Assembly: GCF_037392515.1 (NCBI RefSeq)
Contig: NC_090295.1
Span: 19,422,001 to 19,486,000 of the forward strand
Direction of reading: 5' to 3'
DNA from: Haliotis asinina
Taxonomy: Eukaryota > Mollusca > Gastropoda > Lepetellida > Haliotidae
Length of the DNA: 64,000 nucleotides
The translations under genes and the position numbers were made by a program. The notes under the pieces were generated by a model. It did not search any database. It saw only the letters and a program-made list of their open reading frames with translations, and was not told the origin of the DNA. Shown piece after piece: positions 47,001 to 59,400 of this stretch; the stretch's first letter is position 1, and each line of letters starts with the position of its first letter.

Positions 47001-50000
47001 CGTCATTTCGTGAAATGACTAAAAATTTCAGTCATTTCCTGAAATGAGTATGAGGGTCAGTCGTTTGTGTAACAGCAATCAACATGCTTCAGTCATTTCA
47101 TGAAATTTAGTTTCATCTATATATGGTGGACAGGGGTTTGTGAGGTGTGGCTGCCCTGGACACGGCAACAGTCGCTGTCACAATGGTTCTGTTATTGACA
47201 ATAAGTGATGTTGAAAGTTTTTAACTCCTGGAAGTTAAGTTAGTAAGTGAAATTTCATGAAATGACTGGAGTATATTGATTGTTGTTACACAAAATGGCG
47301 CGAAATGGCTGGCCCTCTTAGTCATTTCACGAAATAACTGATTTCACCATACGTCAGGAGCGATATACGAGCGGAGAAGCGACCGTGCGCTCATGTTGTT
47401 TTGTCCATTTAGTGGTCGGTGGGCGGTGGGGTAGCCTAGTGGTTAAAGTGTTCGCTCGTCACGATGAAGACCCAGGTCCGAGTCTCCGCATGGGTACAAT
47501 GTGTGGAGCATGTGCAATGTAAGTGACCCTTCCTACAATTTATGCACATGTACGTTTTCCCCGCGGGGATTGTACATCAGATTCAATACACGATGACATT
47601 TCATGATGTAGGTCCTAAAACTGACACTGGTCACATCCGAGTATGTGGGTAACATACATTATTCTCATTTTGCATGATTCGTCTTGGATAGAAACGGATG
47701 CATGTTGCATGTAAATATCGAATGAACTTTATCAGAACATTACCCCGGGCTGTAATAACACCACTCCATGTCATTTAATTGACAAATCAATTGGTATTTT
47801 TACAATATCCATTTAGTTGGTGTTTTCTTTTTAATTTATACACTCCACGTAATCAGTTTAAAAACTGAAAAATTGCAATCCGTCCACGGCCTCAACCAAA
47901 CATTTACAGAGTGGATGAGTGCGTTTAGTTTGACGCCGCAGTCAGCAATCTTCCAGCTACATGTCGGCGATCTGAAAACAGCGAATGTAGACCGAATCGA
48001 ATACTTTGCATATACAGTTGAACCCCGTGTACTCGGACCCCACACATCCGGAAATCCCGCCTTCCGGGCGATTTTTAAGTGAAACGAAACTTTAGGTTCA
48101 GTAGTTGGACTCGCATAACCGGACCCCGCGCTTCCGGACCCGGAAGGGGAATTTCCAAATCTTTCCCACAGATTTCCATTGGTAAACCGTTGTATTTGTA
48201 AACGTATGGTAATAATAAGGGTGATAAGATCATTATAGATACATATAGAAACATCATCATCGATTGGGAAATTGATTTTTGATTTCGAGAAATTGCAAAA
48301 GTTCGAAACCGACCATCAACCTATATTTATCGTAAAATCTTTAGTTTTGAGGTGATATCTGTTACAAACTCCAAAGCATCTAAAGAGTCAGACTTGAATG
48401 AAATGGATGGCAGGATTGGGGATTGTTTAGAGGCAGTGAGTGAGTGAGTTTAGTTTTACGCCGCACTCAGCAATATTCTAGCTATATGGCGACGGTCTGT
48501 GAATAATGAGGTCTGGACCAGACAATCCAGTGATCAAGAACATGAACATCGATCTGCACAATTGGGAACCGATGACATGTGTCAACCAAGTCAACTAGCC
48601 TGGCCACCAGTTAGTCGCCTCTTACGACAAGCATAGTCGCCTTCCATGGCAAGCATGGGTTGCTGAAGGCCTATTCTAAACCGGGGCCTTCACGGGCCTT
48701 AGAGGCAGTGGGGTAGGCAAGCGGTTAAAGCGTTCAAAGTCATGCGTCACGAGTACAATGTGCGAAGCCATATCTGGTGTCCCCTCCGTGGTGTTGCTGG
48801 TATATCGCTAAAAGCAGCCTAAAACTAGACTCAATGAATCAATCTAATCTGTTTCACGTTGGCACTGCTAACGCACGAGGAATTTCACTTTCTTTACATA
48901 ATTAATGCACAAATCAGTCTTCCAGTCTTCTTTGTGATCGGATCGACATTGATTTTAACTATTTCACCAGTCCACGTTTCTATTGAAAATAAAATTAGTT
49001 TCAACCCATTGCTAAATATACTCTTCAAAAAAGTAGGGATAATAAACTTTCAATTTGGATAGGAAGTGTAAACGTTAATAAACGTTTCAAGGACAGACAT
49101 CTTATGAACGCACCACCATTTCCCTCTATTACCACCCCTGAACACAACGCATGATATGCACATGCACAACGCAGTAACCCACGTGCATGGGGGTCCCATT
49201 TTTTATTTTGACGTTTTTCAAGAAGGTCGAGAAACCACTTATAACATTAATTTTGACACTCATCTTGTATCACACATTGGTTAGAGTTTGTTTCTAGTTC
49301 TTTGTTTTAAAATGAAAATCGTACACATGCAAAGTGCATGCCATACATCAATCATCTTTCAAAAGCGACTACATTCCAAATAACTATGGTTGTAAGGAAG
49401 TGCAAATGGTGATGCACTCTGAAAACATTCAATAATATCATATCAACTTTGATTGACTCCTTAATCTCCTAAATGTTTTTAATCGTAAATAAAATGACGA
49501 TCCCCTACGTTTTTTGAAGAGTATGCTGTGTAATTGGCATTTGTTTGGTTTACTTGCCTGCACGTTTCATCGTCTATGCTATCCACGTTCATGACTTCTG
49601 GGTTCATGGCCTGCATAGGTGCCACGCAGGCTTGTATTCTGTCCTCATACCCAGCTGGACACTCGCTGTCCCCTGAGAAAGAAGATGAGTATAGCTATAC
49701 ATGGTAAGAGGATAATAATACACAGAGAGTCAGTACACGCGCGTATACATTCATATTTCTTCTACATTTGCTGAATAATTCCATTATTTGTTCCATTGTG
49801 AAGTGTCTGTTGTTTCCTTAGAAACAAATAAAAAGTACTAAGGTAAAAGAATTGAAATTCCTGTCTACATTTATAAAGTATTAATACCTTCACATCGAAA
49901 CAGAAATCTAAACAACAATCTTAAAGTGGGTATATCATATACTTGCTCGTCGATTGGCTCAAGTACCACCGATCGTGGTTTATGTAGAAACTAAAAAAGA

Positions 50001-50400
50001 ATCTTGACTCTGAAGTAAACGCAACAAGTTGCGAGACCATGTGGGGAGACAGCAGCATGCACTTGTAGATTGATATAAACTGAATTCAAGATTTCAAAGC
50101 CGTCCCTGTATCAGTACTCATTCACCACTGACAATTCAGAAGATTGTGGATGGAACGCGTGTATAGCAGGAGCGATTTTCCTCAGGGCGTATATTCAGTG
50201 TCTCACGAACAGGACACTCGGGAACACTTCAATCCTAATATGGCTTCAGGTCGAGAGCGCACGAGGACACTAATATTAGATGGTAATTGTCTTATTCATG
50301 AGCTCTGGATTTTGTAGCAGATGTCCAGTGATCCATTCGAATAATTTTATTAGCATTAATCCTTTATGCCAAATACTGCCAAACGGTCACACACACACAA

Positions 50401-50431
<31 letters not shown>

Positions 50432-53400
50432 CTCACTCACACACTCTCACTCACTCACTCACTCACACTCACTCACACTCACTCACTCACTCACACACAC
50501 ATTGTAATACCGCAAACGGTCATTCACACATTGTATTACTGTCAAATGGTCATACACACATTGTATTACTGTCAAATGGTCATACACACATTCTAATACT
50601 GCCAAATTTTCATAAAAACATTTTAATACTGCCAAACGGTAATACACACATTGTAATACAGCCAAACGGTCATACACACATTGTAATTAAACCTACATTT
50701 ATCAGTGTATCCCGTTTATCAGTATAAACACCATAAGTCCTGAGCTTCCAAATATGAAATCCAAGAAGGGACATTGCCACATTGTCATACTTTCTTTGAT
50801 TTTGTCGGAATGGAAATAGCATAATGACCAAACCACCAATGGGATGATATCATCCTCAGCAGAAAATGAAGACATGGCTACCGAGGGATGCTATCGCCCG
50901 CTTGACATTATAACAGAGTGGAAATAGCATGCTATCTTAAGCACCAATGGGATGCTGTCATGCTTAGCAGAAAAGGACAGAGTGGTGCAGAAAATGACAG
51001 AGTGGAGCAGTGCCACAGCACTCACCTTCCTCAGGACCTCCATCAGTTCCAGCACCACCTGCAGGACCTACACAACAATATGGATATCTGTATTAGTCAT
51101 ATCAGTTCTTCTGGCTAGCTTTTGTCGAAACGTCCGAAACCCTACGAAGTTCTTAAACCCATAATTAACACATTGGCTACGATCAAAGTTAAGAATTCTT
51201 AGGGCTACGAACGTTTCGAGAATAAGGGCCCTGTTTCATATTCAGTAATTCCCACGAGATTTCATAAACACATGATACTCCACCATCCCTTATGTTTACA
51301 GGCGTTTTTTTATCATTATTTAACTTGTTTATCATACAATTGATGTAATAGATACGAGGTATTTTGGCACGCTATGAAAGACAGTCCAATGACTGATGAA
51401 CGGGTAAGGAATTTAAACGTCTTACGTCCCTTCGCGTGTAAGGAGTGAGTGAGTATGATTTTAATCCGCATTTAGCAATATTCCAGCAATATCACTGCGG
51501 GAAATACAAGAAATGGACTTCACAGATTGTACCCATGTGGGGAATCGAACCCGGATCTTCGGCGTGCAGAGCAAACGCTTAACCACTGGGCTACTCCACC
51601 GCCCATCAAGAGGACTGAGTGAGTGAGTTCATTTTCACGCTGCTTTCAACAATATCCCAGCAACATCACGACAGAGGACACCAGAAATGGTCTTCACATA
51701 TTTTACCCATGGAGGAATCCAAACCGGATCTTCAGCGTGATTTACTTGTATGCGTTGTGTAGAGTTTAACAATAATGGGATATTTCGTTTTCGTTTATAT
51801 TTGTCTTATTTTGGTCCACATTTTGAAGTAATCGTCTTCCCCTCTACGACAATTCACCAGTCAAAGGTTTATAAAGCTGAATGTGAGTCAAAGGCATACT
51901 GACATATCGTAGCCACATGCGCCCTCATTTGGTCCATGTTCAGCATGCGGGACAGTTGGGCGGTTTCTGGACGGTCACTGCAAGCCTCCATGTAGTCGCC
52001 CACACAGGTCACGGCAGAGTTCAGGGCGCTGCAAACAAGAAGTGATCGTAGAGTATACATATTTTGTCGTTTTTAAGATTGTATTGTACGAATGGCGCCA
52101 ACGTTTCGGTTGGAGATAGACTATATTTTGTAGTGGAAGTGGTTGCAGCGGTGGCAGTAATAGTAGCAGTGATGATAGTAGTAGTGGTGGTACTAGTAGT
52201 AAAAGTAGTAGTGGTAGTAGCAGCAGCGGCAGCAGTAGTAGTAATAGAGGTAGTAGTGGTAGTGGTACTAGTAATGGTGATAGTAGTAGTAGTGAGTGAG
52301 TGAGTGAATGAGTTTAGTTTTACGCAGCACTCAGCAATATTCCAGCTATATGGCGGTGGTCTGTAAATAATCGAGTCTGGACCAGACAAACCAAGTCAGC
52401 GAGCCTGACCACCCGATCCTGTTCGTCGCCTCTTACGACAAGCAGAGTCGCCTTTTAAGGCAAGCAAGTAGTAGTAGTGGTGATAGTAGTAGTCGTAGTA
52501 GTAGTCGTAATCGTAATCGTAGTCGTAGTCGTAGTCGTAGTCGTAGTCGTAGTCGTAGTCGTAGTCGTAGTAGAAATAGTACTAGTAAAGTGGTGATAGC
52601 GGTAGTGTTACCGGGACTATAAAATTCCAAGTGTTGCAATTACACATTGTGTCCGGCATGTTGGACAACTGATATCGCTGCTGCATCAACCTTCTTCTCC
52701 ACTCACCTGCATACATCATTTAAGTCTGCCGACCCTGAACTAAAGCTCGTCATGACGCTGTTCATGTCCTCTACACATCTCTGCATCCGTGACACAAAGT
52801 CAGGGGGACACACTTCCACCTCTTCCTCCCCCTCCTCTTCTCCATCTTCACCTTCTTCTACCTCCTCTCCAATCTGTGGCCCGCCTGTTAATTCTTCAGG
52901 CAGCTCGTTCGTCTCAATGCCTGCAGCAGAAACATGAACATGAAAGTATTCACTGTATCGTACCTTTACATGTAAAGTATGAAGATCCGGGTTAAAACTG
53001 ATCTTCAGCAACCCAAGTTGCCGTTAAGGATGACTAACGGATCGCTGACTTTGCTGACACGTCATCGTATCCCATTTATATAGATCGACGCTCGTGTTGT
53101 TGATCACTGGATTGTCTGGTCTAGACTCGATTATTCACAGACCGCCACCATATAGCTGGAGTATTGCTGAGTGCGGCGTAAAACAACAAAGCAATCAAGT
53201 ATTACAAATCAGATCACAAAATCAAAAGTTCAAAGTGCATCCTTATGTTGATTATTTTTTAATCATTTTATAATTACAGTTCTGCAAGAGCTGTTCTCGT
53301 ATTGTATCCAGAGGCAGTTCTGCAGGGCCCATCCTGTCAGAGCATCGTTGGGTAGTTGTTTCCAGACAATCCATGGTTCTCCGCACTTTACTGTTAACAG

Positions 53401-56400
53401 CGAAAATTCGTTGTAATAACAAGGAAACATGCATTGAGGCAGAGAATACATACACAACATACGGACAAGTGTTTGGATATTTGATATATTCACTTATTTC
53501 ATAATGAGAAAATATACACAGAGAGATTTGTGGTTTTTTGTTTGTTTGTTGTTTTTTGTTTGTTTGTTTGTTTGTGTCTTTGTTTGGGTGGTGGTGTTTG
53601 TTTGGGTTTTTTTGTTTGTTTTGGTTGTTGTTTTTGTTGTTTATTTATTTATTTTTTATATATTTTTTTTTTTTTGGTTGGTTGGTTAGGTGCTTTTTTC
53701 AGATGTTGTTTATCTTTGCTTTTTTCTGGTTTACCCTACCCTAATTCTATACCTGCTGGAATTTTGCTATTAATGGAGTAAAACATTACTCGCTCACTCA
53801 CAAGATAATTACCCGCATTTTACTTGTGATCTGCCCATAAATTTCCGCAGTCTGTTGGCGCATTTTTGCATCCTCCGGACATCCCTACGGGAACACTGGG
53901 AAATAGTGTTGAGATCTGTTGATGGAGCATCTGTTTCGGGAGCTTCTGTCTCGGGAGCCTCTGTCTCGGGAGCCTCTGTCTCGGGAGCCTCTGTCTCGGG
54001 AGCCTCTGTTTCAGGAGCTTCTGTTTCGGGAGCATCTATCTCAGGAGCTTCTGTTTGTACACCCAAACCTGAATAGAATCATCATGTATTATTAAACAAC
54101 CAATCACACTTTAACACGATTAAATGTATTACACGGGGTTTACAAAGGACATTGGTAATTGGCAAGACCAGAAATGTTGTTGTTTGTCCGTTATGTTATT
54201 AAAAAGTTCAATGTAGTTTGAACCAGTGGTCATTATCCTAACTGTGATAATTTGTGTTTGTATGGACGTGAAGATGAATGACAAGGACGTGACATGGCAC
54301 CAAACACTCGGAACCAACACCCTAAAACAGGACCTCCTGTTTTCCAAGTTCTAGCGCTTCATGTCATACACACTACTGTTCACCTTCACATTTGGTTGAC
54401 ATGTATCATCGTATCCTAATTTGTGTTGATCAGTGAACCTGTTGTTGATCACTGGATTGTCTGGTCCAGACCCGATTATTTACAGACCACCGGCATATTG
54501 CGTGAGTATTGCTGAGTGCGGCATAAAACCTATTCGATCTCATTAGTTTGCACATGTACAAAAGTGGCCATATTCCTCATTACAGGTATTTGTGCATAGA
54601 TACAGTTTATTGTATGCAACTGCACATATGCTCACCCGCGGGCATGTAAACGTGTGACTGTTCCCCTACAGAGATGTTCGTGCATGTAAACATGTGAATT
54701 TTCCCCTATCGAAATGTTCGTGCATATAAACACACGACTGTTTCCCTACAGAGATGTTCATGCATGTATACATATGCTATTCCACCACAGAGATGTTCGT
54801 GCATGTATACATATGCTATTCCAACACAGAGATGTTCGTGCGTGTAAACATGTGACTGTTCCCCTACCGAAACGTTCTTGCATGTAAACGTGTGACTCTT
54901 CCCCTTCAGAAATGTTCTTGCATGTAAACGTGTGAAAGTTGGTACCCGGTAGGATAAGTCATGTGACCCTAGGGGTAATAATAATTATATTGTCTGCGCA
55001 CTCTGCAACCGCATGGAAAATGCACTTAACCAATGCACTTATGTTATCTTCTTTATATACTTACACGCTTTGTTGATGTTGTTTTCAATTAGTTCCAGGT
55101 TTCCCCCCATGGCTACTCTCAGCTGTGGGCATTCGTCAAACAGCCTGTACATGCAACTAATAGCTTCGCCACCATCGCTGCAAATATACACATTATATAA
55201 CTACAACTTGCTTGAATCATGGAATAAAGTCAGGATAACAATAATAATAGGAGAACGTCGAAACCTCTTTCCGTTATCCCAGGACTTCTCTGTACACTAT
55301 CCAAGAACTGTTACATACATTATCCCCGAACTTCTCTGTACACTATCCAAGAACTGTTACATACAATATCCCCGAACTTCTCTGTACACTATCCAAGAAC
55401 TGTTACATACATTATTCCTGAACTTCTCAAAATATTATCCAGAACTGTTACACACATTATCCCTGAACGTCTCAAAACATTATCCAAGAACTGTTACAAA
55501 CATTATCCCTGAACTTCTCAAAACATTATCCAAGAACTGTTACATACATTATCCCTGAACTTCTCAAAACATTATCCAAGAACTGTTACATACATTATTC
55601 CTGAACGTCTCAAAACATCATCCAAGAACTGTTACATACATTATCCCTGAACGTCTCAAAACATCATCCAAGAACTGTTACATACATTATTCCTGAACTT
55701 CTTAAAACATTATCCAGAACTGTTACATACATTATCCCTGAACTTCTTAAAACATTATCCAAGAACTGTTGCATACATTATCCCTGAACGTCTCAAAACA
55801 TCATCCAAGAACTGTTACATACATTATCCCTGAACGTCTCAAAACATCATCCAAGAACTGTTACATACATTATCCCTGAACGTCTTAAAACATTATCCAA
55901 GAACTGTTACATACATTATTCCTGAACTTCTCAAAACATTATCCAAGAACTGTTACAAACATTATCCCTGAACTTCTCTGTACACTATCCAAGAACTGTT
56001 ACATACCTTATCCCTGAACGTCTCAAAACATCATCCAAGAACTGTTACATACATTATCCCTGAACTTCTTAAAACATTATCCAGAACTGTTACATACATT
56101 ATTCCTGAACTTCTCAAAACATTATCCAAGAACTGTTACATACAATATCCCCGAACTTCTCTGTACACTATCCAAGAACTGTTACATACATTATCCCTGA
56201 ACTTCTCAAAACATTATCCAAGAACTGTTACATACATTATCTCTAGATTTCTCTTTACATTATCCAAGAACTGTTACACACATTATCCCTGGACGTCTCT
56301 ACACTATCCAAGTCCTCATACATACGTTATCCCTGGACTTCTGCATACATTATCCAAGTACTCTTTCATACATTATGCCTGGACTTCGCTTTACTTTATC

Positions 56401-59400
56401 AAACTCGTTATCCCTAGATCTATACATTATCCAAGGACTCGTACATACATCATTATCCCTGGAATTCTCTATACGTTATCCAAGTACATTATCCATATAA
56501 TGCCCCTGGACGTCGGTACACATTATCCAAGGACTCGTACGGTACATCGTTATCCCCGGACTTCTCTTTGCATTATCTAAGTACTTCTCCATACATTACC
56601 CCTGGAGTTTCCTATGTACTATCCCTAGATTTATTCAGAATTTATCCATGGAATCCCCTAAACAACATCCTTAACGCTCAAACAAAATCCTCTACATTTT
56701 TTCACTGGATTCCTCTGTAAATTGCCACTCGACTCTGTTCTGGACGCATCTGCACATGATCCATCAACTCATACGTACATTAGTCTTCGCTTCCTCTTTA
56801 CTTTGTCCATGGATTCCTTCATACAATATCACTGGACGTCTTCATTTTCTGTCATCAACACACTGACTCACATCCTTCTAAAAGGACACAATGACGCAAA
56901 ACGAGGTGTGGAAGATTTGTGACTCTGAGAAGGATACGCAATTATAACAACTTTAAAAGAATGTAACCCACTTCCACCAAGAGGGTGTTCCATGTGACAA
57001 TCCCCAATGTTCCCGCACTCTCACTTTCCAGCACATCGTTCTCGTCTACACTTTACCCTGGACCACTTTGTCGCGAGGGTATCCATGCGAGGAACTCCCA
57101 TCCCCAACTTTCCACTCTTTCGTTGTCTTGAGCTCTTTTCGCAGGGACACCGTCCTCGAGAGATCGTCCCTGTAAGGTGCCCCCACTCCACTTTCCAACA
57201 TATCGTTCTCGTGTGCACTTCTACTCTCGACACCAACGTCGAAGAACGCCATTCAAGGTGCTCCCACCTACTTTCCACCCTTTCTTTGCCGTAAGCTCTC
57301 TGCTCTGGACGTCGTCCTCGAGAGGTCCTTTATGCAAGATGCCCCCACCACCACCACCACCACCACCCATCTCACATTCCAACACTAGTATATCGTCCTC
57401 GATGGCGCCTTTACAGCAGGTGACTTTGTCGAGGGGTTCGCCCCATATCCCTCTCTTTCGTTGTAGTGAGATCCCTTACCTTGGATGACTTTGTCGAAGG
57501 TATCCCAGACCCTACCCCAAACTCTCACCTGCAGAAGCTGGGCATCCTCTCCGCTGCTACATTCCCCATGGAATACGCTCCCAGTGGTTCAAAACATCTC
57601 GACAGACCCATTGCGGCACTTTGTACACAAGCTTGACTGTGACTGACGCTGGCTGGAAAAATGTATTGTCCGTGAGTTACACGAAGAGGCAAAATGCTGA
57701 TTTTAGACAAATGGTCGAAATTGATCTGAAAAAAATCTCATTATACGATATTTTTTCAATATAAAATTTAACTATCTCAGTCACAATGTTCATTTACTGA
57801 TGTATTGCACAAACAAAAGTAAAGAATTTAAAACTTCATATTTCAGGAAAGAGGAACACGCCGGACAACCATGCATTGACTGCAAAGGGTCAAGCATCAG
57901 TCGATATTTCGTCCAAAGTTTGGTGACGTCTTTGAAACCTGAAAACTGACGCGACTCGGTGCTGCTACAAGTTGGATTAACAATGCCAAGGTACCTTTTC
58001 AAGTTTTGACGTTTTGGGAATCCCAGTCTGCAGTTGTACGTCATTTCAAAATATACACCTGGTACCATATCTCTTTCTTGGAACCTGTACGTCTGTCTCA
58101 GTTCAAACGAAGATTGTATGAAGTGGTGGACAGAGAGTCACCATCCCTGGACAAGATAATAACTGGTCATTACTCTCCGTCATCGACATGCAACTTTCTC
58201 CATAACTGCAGGGCATGTGCTTTGGTTGAGTGAGTGAGTAAGCTTAGTTTTACGCCGCTTTTAGCAATGTGGGGAATCGAACCAGAATCTTCAGCGTGAC
58301 GAACGAACGCTTTAACCACTTGGTAACCTCGCCGCCCCGCCTTGGTTGAGGAAGGCATCGCATCAAACAATCAGGAGTCCACTACGAGAGGTAGAGTCAG
58401 ACTTTGTCCTTTTCCTGCTTGTTTTGATATGGTTACATCTCCAACATAACATGCTATTGAACGCTCTGATTCACCTTAGTGTGCAACAACAGTTCTGATG
58501 GGTCAATGATATAAATCTCCGATAGTATGCTCATCAAATACGATCGCGATTGAAAAACCAATTCAAACTGAAAACGATATCCCCACACTCTCAGTGATGA
58601 ATTTCATAATTCAGCTAGCCTGACTTCTTGAACCTCTTAACGTACTTAACTGATTACACCGAGCTGTTTTGCAGACTTTCCGCTGTTGCCCATATAACAC
58701 TTGCAGTATTATTTCCATTGCGGCCAGAGGTATATTACCTGTTTAGACAAATACGACAAATAACTGACTGTTGTGTGTTAACATAAAATACATTCTAACA
58801 GACTGATTTTCTGTGAAGTTCTTCCAAATGATGCAGTAAACTCAAAATGGGAACGACAGTTTGCTTTCGATGTTTCCGCACATGCACATCTAACGATGTA
58901 AGTCTTTGCCTCAACCCATAAACTTAAGCGCCCGTTCCGACGTATCGTAAAGCTATACCATGAACTTACGAATGGCGTAAATCTACGAACGCTCTGTGGG
59001 TGGGATACCGCAGTCCGTTGCTATGATGATTAACATAACCTTTTTGTCAGATCAATTGGGAAGGTGATTACTCCTGTCAAATACATACTTCCTGCTGTTA
59101 ACCTTTCCGATGCCACTGTATAGGTCGGTCAGTTACATATTAAGACGAAATTAAAGTGATAATGATAGCAGCCATTCCACTCTGTGTGAAAATTGATTGT
59201 ACATATTGCGAAATATTGTTGTTCCAAGTACCTACTCATTGTTAATGTATCTGAACATGAACACGTCTGAAATGTTGGAATGAACGTTCTGATTGGAATT
59301 ATTTTCAACCAGAAAGTTAATATTGCTTTATTTATATAAAAATCTAGTTTGAGTGAGTGAGTTAAGCTTCTACGTCGCTTTTAGCAATATTCCAGCTATA

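Noticed and set aside
53504-53781. Three hydrophobic Cys/Phe/Leu-rich frames that look like membrane proteins
   Set aside because: Translations of TTTG and T-runs.
55013-55558. 181-aa plus-strand frame
   Set aside because: It covers exon 3 of the minus-strand gene and then the 46-bp array; an artefact.
57790-58233. Overlapping frames on both strands (92 aa minus, 75 aa plus)
   Set aside because: No cysteine module, no plausible splice sites and no known domain; treated as intron 1 sequence.
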